The notes under the pieces: generated by a model
What the model was told of the DNA's origin: nothing
Database searches by the model: none
What the model saw: the letters and a program-made list of their open reading frames with translations, nothing else
Made by a program: the position numbers and the translations under genes
Assembly (NCBI GenBank): GCA_934474025.1
Contig: CAKSMF010000001.1
Location: 62,001-126,000 of the forward strand
DNA length: 64,000 nucleotides
Reading direction: 5' to 3'
From: an uncultured Ruminococcus sp.
Lineage (GTDB): Bacteria > Bacillota > Clostridia > Oscillospirales > Ruminococcaceae
Part shown: positions 8,620-17,071 of the stretch, one piece after another
Layout: each line of letters starts with the position of its first letter
Position numbering within the stretch: position 1 is the first letter of the stretch

Positions 8620-11600
8620 ATGAAAAACAAGGTTTTCAGAAGACGTACAGCAGCTATTGCAGCAGCCGCAGTAATGTCAATGTCATGTATAGCAACAGTA
8701 ATAAATAGTCCTGTATATATGCCTGTGAATACTGTTACAGCATCAGCAGCCGATAGTGTATCAATTTTACAGTCTGTAGGATTTGCAGAAGGTATGTATG
8801 CTACATGGTCAGCAGTATCCGGTGCAGAGGGTTATAATGTTTATGTTGACGGTGTTCAGATTGATTCAATGCTTATCAGACAGTATTCTGGTTATATGAG
8901 AGCCGATGCAGTAGGTCTTAAAGCAGGAAGTCATACAATGAAAGTTGTACCGGTTATCAATGGTAAAGAAGATTCCTCTAAAGCGTCTGAAACAAAAGCA
9001 GATTCTTATGCACATGACCGTTCAGGATTTGGCTGGGTAGAGGGAACATCTTCCGGTGCGTACAATGAAGACGGTACTCTCAGAGACGGTGCAATAGTAG
9101 TTTATGTAACAGATGAAAATAAAGATTCTGTAAAAGCTACAATTCCAGATAAAAAAGGAAATCCTGTAGAACTCACAGGTGTTCAGAACATCATCACAGG
9201 ACTTAAAAGCAGTAAAAAAGCTCCGGCAGTTGCTATAAGATTTATCGGAAATATTACAGACCCTGCTGATATGCCTAAAGGTGATTTATTAATTGATACT
9301 GCTGTTTGTGGTCTTACAATTGAAGGTATAGGCAACGATACAACATTTAATGGTTTTGGTCTTGTAATGAAAAATTCCTCAAATGTTGAAGTAAGAAATA
9401 TCGGTTTCATGAACTGCAATAGTTCAGAGGGTGATGATTGTGGACTTCAGCAGAAAAACGACCATGTATGGGTTCATAACTGTGACTTTTTCTATGGTGA
9501 TGCAGGTTCAGACGCTGACCAAGTAAAAGGTGACGGTGCTTTAGATACAAAAACTTCAACGTATGTTACACATTCATATAACCACTTCTGGGATAATGGT
9601 AAATGTAATCTTCAGGGCATGAAATCCGAAAGCACTGAAAGCTATATTACATATCATCATAACTGGTATGACCATTCAGATTCACGTCACCCTAGAATAA
9701 GAACTTGTACAGTTCACGTTTATAATAACTATTTTGATGGCAACGCAAAATACGGTGTAGGTGTTACTATGGGAGCATCTGTATTCGTTGAAAATAACTA
9801 TTTCAGAAATTGTAAGTATCCTATGCTTATTTCTGGACAGGGTTCGGACGATTTAACAGGCGGTACATTCTCCGGAGAAACCGGCGGTGTTATCAAAGCT
9901 TTCAATAACTATATCGAGGGTGCAAAGTCATTTGTTTCTTACTCTGAAAATTCCACTGATTTTGATGCATATGTTGTAAATGACAGAAATGAAACAGTTT
10001 CTACAGATGTAAAATCAAAGAGCGGTGAAACATCTTATAATAACTTTGATACTTCTTCCGATATGTACAGCTATACACCTGATTCACCGGAAGATGCTAA
10101 AAACAACGTAACAGCCAAGGCAGGACGTGTTGACGGTGGCGACTTTAAGTGGACATTTGATAATTCTGTTGATGATGAAAGCTATGAAGTAAATCAGGCT
10201 CTTAAAGATGCACTTGTTGCTTATGATGATTCAATAATTGCAATTGGCAGTGGTTTCAAAGATAGTGGCGATGTAACAACAACTACAACAACTACTACAG
10301 AAACTACCAAACCTACAACTGTTACTACTGTAACAACAGTTACACAGCCTTCACAGACTACTGTAACAATTACTCAACCTGTAACTCCTCCGAGTCCGGT
10401 TGTAGGAAATAATGTAATTTATGTTTCACCGTCCGGCACTGGTGACGGAAAATCAATAGATAATCCGACAGATGTTATCACAGCTATAAACAATGTACAG
10501 GCAGGCGGTACAATATACCTCCTTGAAGGTACTTACAAGTATACAGAAACCATTCTCATTGACGAAAGCAACGCAGGTACAGCAGGTGCTTATAAAACAA
10601 TTTCTGCTTATCCTGGTGCAAAAGTAGTATTTGATTTTACAGGTCAGGAAGTAAGTGCTTCTGCAAGAGGATTTGTTCTTGACGGTTCTTACTGGCATTT
10701 CTATGGATTTGAAATTACCAAAGCGGGCGATAATGGTATGCTTCTTTCGGGTGACGACAACATTATTGAAATGATGGTATTCAATGACAATCAGGATACA
10801 GGACTTCAGATTTCACGTTATCAGACTTCCTATACATCAATTGACCAGTGGCCGTCAAATAACCTTATAAAGAATTGTACTTCAAAGAATAACTGTGATG
10901 ATGCTACCATGGAAAACGCTGACGGTTTTGCAGCTAAACTCACTTGCGGTGAGGGAAATGTATTTGATGGTTGTTTCTCATACAATAACTCCGATGACGG
11001 TTGGGACTTATATGCTAAATCTGAAACAGGTCCTATCGGAGTAGTTACAATCAAGAACTGTGTAGCATTTAGAAATGGTTTCACAGAATTCGGCGAGGGC
11101 TATGGCGATTGTGACGGTAATGGTTTCAAACTCGGCGGTGGCGGAGTTGGTACAAGACACAAAGTTGAAAATTGTCTTTCATTTGAAAACCTTAACTGTG
11201 GTTTCACCGATAACAATAATCCTCTGTTTGGTGACATGAAGAATTGTACAGCTTATAATAATAACTTAGGTGGCAAGGGTAAAGCAAACTACATGGTTTA
11301 TAGATGTGCTACTGATGCTACTTATGAAAATATGATGTCTTACACTAATAAAGATAAGGTTTCAGAAACAGGTGCAACTGGTTTCAGTAAGATTGCAAAT
11401 GATAAGTTTGTAGGTAATGCAGTTAATACAATTTACTATAACAGCAAGTATTATTTTGCTGAATCTGAATCACTTAAAAACGGTTCTAAACTTGGTGAAA
11501 TAATCACTCCGGCTGAAAGCGATTTCGTAGCACTTACCGCTCCGGCAATGGGTACAGATTTCCACACAGCATGGAGAAATTCAGACGGTTCACCGAATCC

Positions 11601-11985
11601 GGCAGGCTTTGCAGAAACAGTTTCTGACAGTGCATATAAGGAAATTGGTTATAAGATGTCAAATGGAACAAATCAGACACCTGTTACAACACAGACAACC
11701 GCTTCCGTTTCACAGACAACTACAACAACAACTACTACAGCTACAGCTTCTGATTCAAAGCCGTCTGATATTGTTTATGGTGATGTAAACTCAGATAATA
11801 TTGTTACTATTGCAGATGCCGTACTTGTAATGCAGGCAATATCCAATGCCGACGAATACAAACTCAGTGAAAAACAAGCTGATTGTGCAGATGTTTATAA
11901 CAGAGGAGACGGCGTATCCTCTATGGACGCTCTCTCAATTCAGAAATTTGTTGCTGATGTAATCACTGAACTTCCTGAAGTATGA
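8620..11985 (+). CDS. Bimodular pectate lyase PL1-PL9 with dockerin
   Basis: Secreted 1121-residue cellulosomal enzyme that cleaves polygalacturonate by beta-elimination. Order: signal peptide (1-44), a fibronectin-III-like domain (about 45-125), a PL1 beta-helix (about 130-540) with SDADQVKGDGALD, the stacked HHNWYDHSDSRHPRIR segment containing the PL1 Arg, and VENNYFRN coils; a Thr-rich linker (about 550-592); a PL9-type beta-helix (about 595-1005) with ENADGFAAKLT and NNSDDGWDLY, the PL9 calcium/catalytic region; a second Thr-rich linker; a dockerin (about 1050-1121). Two lyase modules of different families in one chain probably combine endo-attack on differently substituted pectin; that division is inferred. 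Its own promoter and terminator make it monocistronic. Confidence 0.94.
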   Translation: MKNKVFRRRTAAIAAAAVMSMSCIATVINSPVYMPVNTVTASAADSVSILQSVGFAEGMYATWSAVSGAEGYNVYVDGVQIDSMLIRQYSGYMRADAVGLKAGSHTMKVVPVINGKEDSSKASETKADSYAHDRSGFGWVEGTSSGAYNEDGTLRDGAIVVYVTDENKDSVKATIPDKKGNPVELTGVQNIITGLKSSKKAPAVAIRFIGNITDPADMPKGDLLIDTAVCGLTIEGIGNDTTFNGFGLVMKNSSNVEVRNIGFMNCNSSEGDDCGLQQKNDHVWVHNCDFFYGDAGSDADQVKGDGALDTKTSTYVTHSYNHFWDNGKCNLQGMKSESTESYITYHHNWYDHSDSRHPRIRTCTVHVYNNYFDGNAKYGVGVTMGASVFVENNYFRNCKYPMLISGQGSDDLTGGTFSGETGGVIKAFNNYIEGAKSFVSYSENSTDFDAYVVNDRNETVSTDVKSKSGETSYNNFDTSSDMYSYTPDSPEDAKNNVTAKAGRVDGGDFKWTFDNSVDDESYEVNQALKDALVAYDDSIIAIGSGFKDSGDVTTTTTTTTETTKPTTVTTVTTVTQPSQTTVTITQPVTPPSPVVGNNVIYVSPSGTGDGKSIDNPTDVITAINNVQAGGTIYLLEGTYKYTETILIDESNAGTAGAYKTISAYPGAKVVFDFTGQEVSASARGFVLDGSYWHFYGFEITKAGDNGMLLSGDDNIIEMMVFNDNQDTGLQISRYQTSYTSIDQWPSNNLIKNCTSKNNCDDATMENADGFAAKLTCGEGNVFDGCFSYNNSDDGWDLYAKSETGPIGVVTIKNCVAFRNGFTEFGEGYGDCDGNGFKLGGGGVGTRHKVENCLSFENLNCGFTDNNNPLFGDMKNCTAYNNNLGGKGKANYMVYRCATDATYENMMSYTNKDKVSETGATGFSKIANDKFVGNAVNTIYYNSKYYFAESESLKNGSKLGEIITPAESDFVALTAPAMGTDFHTAWRNSDGSPNPAGFAETVSDSAYKEIGYKMSNGTNQTPVTTQTTASVSQTTTTTTTTATASDSKPSDIVYGDVNSDNIVTIADAVLVMQAISNADEYKLSEKQADCADVYNRGDGVSSMDALSIQKFVADVITELPEV

Positions 11986-12076
11986 TTTGACAGTTGATAT
12001 TATAAAACTTTGAAATATTATCGACTAATAAAATAAGCTTATCCCGACTCCCTCAAATATAATGATATAATGAAAG

Positions 12077-12102
12077 AAGGAACTCTTAGAGTTCCTTTTT
12101 TC
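12077..12102 (+). terminator. Terminator of the pectate lyase gene
   Basis: AAGGAACTC (12077-12085), TTA loop, GAGTTCCTT (12089-12097), then T-run. Confidence 0.9.
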
Positions 12103-12110
12103 ACGTTTAT

Positions 12111-12140
12111 AAAAAAAGAACGGTATATTTCAACCGTTCT
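12111..12140 (-). terminator. Terminator of the dockerin/CxxC-module gene
   Basis: AGAACGGT (12117-12124) pairs with ACCGTTCT (12133-12140); on the minus strand a run of T (12111-12117) follows the stem. Confidence 0.85.
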
Positions 12141-12152
12141 GTTTTATTGGAT

Positions 12153-13772
12153 TTATTCGTTTACTGGTAAATCGTTTACAGAAATCTTATCTGCTACAAC
12201 TTCCTGTATAGTAAGTGCGTCCATATTTGTTATTCCGTCACCATTATTGTATACATCGGCATTAATTTTGCCTGTATCAGAAAGTTCATATTCATCAGCA
12301 TTTGTAAGGGACTGCATTATAAGTACAGCGTCAGAAATTGTAACTTTATTATCATTGTTGACATCACCATATAATGTTGAAGTTTCCTGATGAGGTGCAG
12401 TTGTACCACCATATCCCATGCTTCTGCATTCTTTACATAAAAAGAGTCCTAAAGGTGTGATTACTCCGTCAGAATAATTTATTTCCTTACCGCATATATC
12501 GCAGTTGCGTTTTTGTGGAGTAGTTGTAATTATAGTAGTTGTACTTTGTGTATCAGATGTATCCGGATTAATAGGTGCAGTTGTACCGCCATATCCCATG
12601 CTTCTGCATTCTTTGCATAAAAAGAGTCCTAAAGGTGTGATTATTCCGTCAGAATAGTTTATTTCTTTACCACATATATCGCAGTTGCGTTTTTGTGGAG
12701 TAGTTGTAACTATAGTGGTTGTTGAATGAATTGTAGTAGTTGTATGTGTAATATCTGTAATAGTAGTTGAATCCTGAGGTGCTGTAGTGGTTGCTGTTTC
12801 CGGAGTAATATATGCTATAAATTCAATTGTGTCAGGATAACCATTATCATCATATCTAAAAGTATAATTTGCTTTTTCATTTGAATAGTAGTCATTTACA
12901 TAACCCTCGGGAACTTCATAAGCAGAAAGGCTGAAAGTTTCTCCGTCAGAATACTTTGGAATGCTATATTCAATATTGTTTATTGTGTGAGAAGATTTTC
13001 CCTCAGTAGTCCATGAATCAATTACATTATAGGAAGCAGAATTATAATGAGCAAATCTTACACCTACATCATCAACGTATTCGCCGGTTGAACTATCGAT
13101 AACGCTACATACAGCATTAAAAGAACCATTTAAATTTTTATATAAAGGTATACAAATTTGAGTAGGATAGGCTTGATTATAGAAATGTCTGAAATAAGCA
13201 TCAACAATGAAATCCAAAGAATTTGCAAGGTAAGGATTTGGTGAATAACCGTCCGGTATTTCTTCAAATACAGCGGTAAGAAGTGCAATATCTGTATCTT
13301 TTTCAAAGGTATAGTCAAAGTTTATTGTGTATGAGTCCTCTTTGTCTGTGTCCAATGTGCCGAAATCACGTTTAATTATTTGGCTTTGGTAGTCCTCAGT
13401 TTCAACAAGATGAACTTTTACACCTTTAAGGACTTCATCGGTATCTCCGTCAACTACTGATACAGTAATTTCTTTGCTGTCGTTTACCGGAAGAATATTC
13501 GGAGCATCAGGCGGTGCTGTTGCGGTTGTAATGGTATATATACGCTCTGGAATTGTACTGTATGGAACAGTAGTCTGTACAGGAGCATATGCGGAAGATG
13601 TCTGCACATTAGTATTTATTGCGGGTGCAGTAGTAGTTACCTTTTGTGAAAAGGTATTTTCAGGAATAATGTTTTCAGGTTCAGGAATTTCAGCGTGTGT
13701 TGAAATAGGACTGAATACTGAGAGCATTGTTGTCATTGCTGTAAAAATAGCGATAGTTGATTTTTTCAACAT
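12153..13772 (-). CDS. Secreted dockerin protein with two duplicated CxxC-x18-CxxC modules
   Basis: 539 residues; no catalytic family recognised. Signal peptide (1-27, ending THA), a Thr/Pro-rich stretch (about 40-95), two beta-rich domains that look like Cna-B/carboxypeptidase-regulatory-type folds (about 100-225 and 225-330), a Thr-rich linker, two nearly identical modules (about 350-400 and 410-460) each with CDICGKEINYSDG and a second CKEC pair, then a dockerin (about 465-539). The two modules are encoded by a 180-bp-period tandem duplication. Four cysteines per module in two CxxC pairs suggest a zinc knuckle, unusual for a secreted anaerobic protein; the DNA shows only the cysteines. The dockerin implies attachment to the cellulosome. 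RBS AAAGGAGG precedes the ATG. Confidence 0.85.
   Translation of the reverse strand: MLKKSTIAIFTAMTTMLSVFSPISTHAEIPEPENIIPENTFSQKVTTTAPAINTNVQTSSAYAPVQTTVPYSTIPERIYTITTATAPPDAPNILPVNDSKEITVSVVDGDTDEVLKGVKVHLVETEDYQSQIIKRDFGTLDTDKEDSYTINFDYTFEKDTDIALLTAVFEEIPDGYSPNPYLANSLDFIVDAYFRHFYNQAYPTQICIPLYKNLNGSFNAVCSVIDSSTGEYVDDVGVRFAHYNSASYNVIDSWTTEGKSSHTINNIEYSIPKYSDGETFSLSAYEVPEGYVNDYYSNEKANYTFRYDDNGYPDTIEFIAYITPETATTTAPQDSTTITDITHTTTTIHSTTTIVTTTPQKRNCDICGKEINYSDGIITPLGLFLCKECRSMGYGGTTAPINPDTSDTQSTTTIITTTPQKRNCDICGKEINYSDGVITPLGLFLCKECRSMGYGGTTAPHQETSTLYGDVNNDNKVTISDAVLIMQSLTNADEYELSDTGKINADVYNNGDGITNMDALTIQEVVADKISVNDLPVNE
12393..12721. repeat. Tandem duplication, period 180 bp, inside the dockerin protein gene
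   Basis: Two 149-bp copies (12393-12541 and 12573-12721) differ at about eight positions by eye, mostly synonymous. They encode the two CxxC modules and part of the Thr-rich linker; the short segment between them is not part of the match. Confidence 0.9.
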
Positions 13773-13966
13773 AATGATTCCTCCTTTAAAAATTTTTTAA
13801 AATGTGGAACGTTCTCATTCACTTATTAGACACTTGAAAGGTAAAATTTTCTCACCAAAAAGTAAAATTTGTATTAATGTACAAAAAAATCATAAAATTT
13901 TTATATATTATTACCATTTGAATGTGAAAAATTTATGGAAATTTCTAATTAAAATGCTGTTTGCAC

Positions 13967-13995
13967 TTGAAAAAATCTTTACTGTGTGGTATAAT
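13967..13995 (+). promoter_or_regulatory. Promoter of the miaB operon
   Basis: TTGAAA (13967-13972), 17 bp, TATAAT (13990-13995) with TGG before it (extended -10). The spacer closely resembles that of the promoter at 44817. Confidence 0.75.
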
Positions 13996-14040
13996 TATTT
14001 ATTACTTGATAACGATTGAATGAGAGGAAGTTAATTCTGA

Positions 14041-15405
14041 ATGGAAAAAAGAATTGTTATAGACAACATTTTGGAAATTTTAGGTGACAGAAAACGTCTT
14101 GCTTATGTAAGAAGCTTCGGTTGTCAGCTTAATGTTTCAGACGGCGAAAAAATAAAAGGTCTGCTAAAAAAAGCCGGATATGATTTTACAGATGATGAAC
14201 ATGAAGCAGATATTATTATATTGAATACCTGTGCAGTACGTGAAAGTGCTGAAGACAGAGTTTTTGGAATAATAGGCAGTATGAAAAAGTTAAAAGAAGA
14301 AAATCCCTCACTTATAATAGGTATATCAGGTTGTATGACAGCTCAGGAACATGTTGCAGAAAAAATTAAAAAATCTTATCCGCAGGTTGATTTTGTAATG
14401 GGAACTTCTGCTATAAATTCATTGCCATCACTTTTACTTGAATGTCTTAAAGGAAAAAAATTCTCCGCAGATATAAGCGAATATGACGACTTTTCAGAAC
14501 AGACGGAGCAGGTAAGGGAAAGTATTTTTAAAGCTTCTGTACCAATAATGTTTGGCTGTAATAATTTCTGTACATACTGTATAGTACCATATGTAAGAGG
14601 TCGTGAAAGAAGTCGCCTTCCGGAAGATATCATTAACGAAGTGAAAAATCTCGTGGACAGCGGATATAAAGAAATAATGTTATTGGGACAGAATGTTAAT
14701 TCTTACGGAAAAGACCTTAAAAACGGAATAAGCTTTCCTGAACTTCTGCGTGAACTGAACAAAATTAATGGTGATTTTATAATACGTTTTATGTCATCTC
14801 ACCCTAAAGATGCATCTCATGAACTTATTGACGCTATTTTTGAATGTAATAAGGTAGCAAATCATCTTCATTTACCGGTGCAGAGTGGAAGTAATACTGT
14901 TCTTGACCGAATGAACAGAAGATATACAGTTGAAAAATATCTTGAAACCGTGGAATACATCAGAAAAAAGTCTCCTGATTTTTCGCTTACAACTGATTTG
15001 ATTGTGGGTTTTCCGAATGAAACAGATGATGAATTTAATTCCACGCTTGACCTTATCAAAAAAGTTAAGTATGATAATATATATTCCTTTATATATTCAA
15101 GACGTACCGGAACTAAAGCATCAGAAATTGTTGATACTATTTCCGAAACCGTAAAAGGCAAGCGTATGAGGGAATTACTTGAAGTACAGCGTGAAATCTC
15201 AACGGAAAATTACAAACGTTTTATTGGCAGAAAAATGAGAGTACTTGTTGACAGCGTTTCAAAAAAGCGTGAGGGGTATGTTACCGGAAAAAGTGACGAA
15301 TTTATAATTGTTGAATTTAAAGGGGATAAGTCACTTATCGGGCAGTTTGTTGAAACTGAAATTACAGACGCTATGAACTGGGCTGTTACTGGTAAAATGA
15401 TATGA
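14041..15405 (+). CDS. miaB: tRNA-2-methylthio-N6-dimethylallyladenosine synthase MiaB
   Basis: Radical-SAM methylthiotransferase that adds the 2-methylthio group to i6A37 of tRNAs reading U-starting codons. 454 residues: UPF0004 domain (about 15-130) with SFGCQLNVSDGEK and LNTCAVRESAEDRV supplying three cluster cysteines, radical-SAM core (about 165-380) with CNNFCTYCIVPYVRGRE (CxxxCxxC), and a C-terminal TRAM domain (about 390-454). GAGGAAG precedes the ATG. It acts on the product of MiaA, which is encoded at 23530 in the same run of genes. The next gene overlaps by 4 bases (ATGA), so the two are translationally coupled. Confidence 0.97.
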   Translation: MEKRIVIDNILEILGDRKRLAYVRSFGCQLNVSDGEKIKGLLKKAGYDFTDDEHEADIIILNTCAVRESAEDRVFGIIGSMKKLKEENPSLIIGISGCMTAQEHVAEKIKKSYPQVDFVMGTSAINSLPSLLLECLKGKKFSADISEYDDFSEQTEQVRESIFKASVPIMFGCNNFCTYCIVPYVRGRERSRLPEDIINEVKNLVDSGYKEIMLLGQNVNSYGKDLKNGISFPELLRELNKINGDFIIRFMSSHPKDASHELIDAIFECNKVANHLHLPVQSGSNTVLDRMNRRYTVEKYLETVEYIRKKSPDFSLTTDLIVGFPNETDDEFNSTLDLIKKVKYDNIYSFIYSRRTGTKASEIVDTISETVKGKRMRELLEVQREISTENYKRFIGRKMRVLVDSVSKKREGYVTGKSDEFIIVEFKGDKSLIGQFVETEITDAMNWAVTGKMI

Positions 15406-16463
15406 AAAAGTTTATTTTAATTTTATCTACAATACTTCTTGTAGGGTGCGGGAAAACTGTTCCGTCCGTAAATATGGATAGTTCAGTTACAGAAAAAAAT
15501 CTTGTTATTGAAAAGTTACCTGAAACTACAAAAGAAAGTTTCAATGCTGTTACAGATATTGAAACGGGTGAACCAGACAAAACATATTATCTTAACAACA
15601 GTAAAATAATGTTTTCTGATGAAAAAGAACGTTATTATTATGTTTATAAGAATGGCAGAGATAGTGATTATTATGTTCTTGGACGTGAAACAAAAGATAA
15701 AAAGTATTATTTTTTAGAAAATGCAGATGATTTTACAGCTTATCTCTATAAAAACGGCATTTTTTATGGAAACTACAGACAAGATAAATTCTGTTCATTT
15801 AAAGACGGAGACTATACAACATTAAAATATGAAGAAAAAAATATATCCAATGTTTATTTTACAGATGAATTTATCTACTTTATAAACAAAAACGACAACG
15901 GAACAGAATTTCTTCGTATGAGATATGACGGCTCTGACGTTGAATCTATAGCTTATATAAATCTTCAGGTAAGCAAATATTCAGTGCATGACAATCTGAT
16001 TTTCTATGAAGCTGATTACCTTAAATATGGAGTTTACAATATTGAAACATCTGTTGATACTCCGCTTGATAACGGCGGTGCAGGAATTTTCTGCGGTGAT
16101 TATATGTATTTCATTTCAAATGAACATATTCTTTACCGAATGAATATAAATGATTTTACCTGTGAGAAAATCAGCGAAAATATAAGGCGTATGGCATTTT
16201 ATGATGATTACATAATATATCAGCCGTACACAGAAGATGTCAGCAGTGACGGACAGTTATACAGGTTAGGAAAAGGCGAAAACAAAAAGATTTTTGATGC
16301 CAGTGAAATTCTGAAAAATAATTATTATTATGATATTTCCGTACAGGCAAATGAAGAAAATATTTTTGTGCAGGTCAATTCCGGACCATATTATACTTAT
16401 ATTGCAGAAATAGACATTGATGGAAATGTTATTGAAAAGATTTATGAACACAACAGTGTTTAA
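15402..16463 (+). CDS. Lipoprotein with predicted beta-propeller (DUF5050-like)
   Basis: 353 residues with a lipoprotein signal (MKKFILILSTILLVGCG; Cys at about 16), then repeated strands of the type YFTDEFIYFINKND...LRMRYDG, which resemble the DUF5050/beta-propeller proteins of clostridial envelopes. No catalytic residues recognised. It overlaps miaB by 4 bases. Probably exported and anchored on the outer face of the membrane; the ligand is unknown. Confidence 0.7.
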   Translation: MKKFILILSTILLVGCGKTVPSVNMDSSVTEKNLVIEKLPETTKESFNAVTDIETGEPDKTYYLNNSKIMFSDEKERYYYVYKNGRDSDYYVLGRETKDKKYYFLENADDFTAYLYKNGIFYGNYRQDKFCSFKDGDYTTLKYEEKNISNVYFTDEFIYFINKNDNGTEFLRMRYDGSDVESIAYINLQVSKYSVHDNLIFYEADYLKYGVYNIETSVDTPLDNGGAGIFCGDYMYFISNEHILYRMNINDFTCEKISENIRRMAFYDDYIIYQPYTEDVSSDGQLYRLGKGENKKIFDASEILKNNYYYDISVQANEENIFVQVNSGPYYTYIAEIDIDGNVIEKIYEHNSV

Positions 16464-16484
16464 CAAATATCAACAGAAATTCTT

Positions 16485-16636
16485 CCGCCTCTATAGGTAG
16501 TGAAATGAATTGTAAATAAAAAACTTAACAGCAGTGATGGGCGGAGATAAATCGGTATCCCTCACTGACATGAGACAAATCACAGTCAGATGCACACTGA
16601 TTTGTCAGTTTCCGTGAAATTACCGATTTTAGATTG
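16485..16636 (+). ncRNA. Structured leader RNA, copy A (before ylbF-like/mutS)
   Basis: Contains the shared blocks CCTCTAT (16488-16494), ATGAATTGTAAAT (16505-16517) and AAAAACTTAA (16519-16528). Main stem: CAGTGA (16532-16537) plus GGG (16539-16541) pair with CCC (16559-16561) plus TCACTG (16562-16567), loop containing AGATAAAT. Second stem: CAAATCA (16576-16582) with TGATTTG (16598-16604). AAATCGGTA in the loop can pair with TACCGATTT near 16621-16629. The same element recurs at 60381 and, more diverged, at 48812. A cis-acting leader is the simplest reading; ligand or partner unknown. Confidence 0.6.
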
Positions 16637-16660
16637 AAAAAATAAAAGGAGAATTATTTT

Positions 16661-17071
16661 ATGGACGTTATTCAGATGACGAGAGAGCTGGGAAAAGCTA
16701 TTCAGCAAGATGAAAGATATATTATTTACAATCTTGCAAAACAAGTTAATGATGATGACAAGGAGTTACAGGAAGAAATTGCAAAATTTGAAAATTTACG
16801 CAATGATATGCGTGAAACAATGAGTGTTGAAAATCCCGATTTTGATAGAATAAATGCTATCGATAAGCAAACAAAAGCTCTTTATCAGAAGATAATGAGT
16901 AATCCGAATATGATATCTTTCAATAAAGCACAAACCGCTCTTGAAGAATTGATTTCAAATATTAATCAGATAATTTCACTTTGTGCAAATGGTGAAGACC
17001 CTGACACTTGTGAACCCTCTAATAAAAGTAGTTGTTCAGGCAACTGTTCTGCTTGCGGAGGCTGTGGCTGA
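16661..17071 (+). CDS. YlbF/YmcA-family protein with Cys-rich tail
   Basis: 136 residues, mostly helical YlbF/YmcA (Com_YlbF) domain (about 1-110), then a tail with six cysteines (about 108-136) ending CSGNCSACGGCG. In Bacillus the YlbF-YmcA-YaaT complex binds iron-sulphur clusters and modulates RNase Y-dependent mRNA processing; the cysteines here fit a cluster or zinc site, but that is inferred. AAAGGAGAA precedes the ATG. Its stop overlaps the mutS start (TGATG), so both are translated from one message, behind the structured leader. Confidence 0.8.
   Translation: MDVIQMTRELGKAIQQDERYIIYNLAKQVNDDDKELQEEIAKFENLRNDMRETMSVENPDFDRINAIDKQTKALYQKIMSNPNMISFNKAQTALEELISNINQIISLCANGEDPDTCEPSNKSSCSGNCSACGGCG

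Noticed and set aside
12393..12721. 180-bp-period duplication as a mobile element or CRISPR
   Set aside because: It lies wholly in one reading frame and encodes duplicated modules; no transposase or target-site pattern.
13807..13814. GAACGTTC as a LexA site
   Set aside because: The Firmicute LexA box needs four bases between GAAC and GTTC; here there is no gap, and the neighbouring genes are not SOS genes.
13804..14019. 71-codon frame between the dockerin protein and miaB
   Set aside because: AT-rich, overlaps the miaB promoter, no RBS and no recognisable composition.
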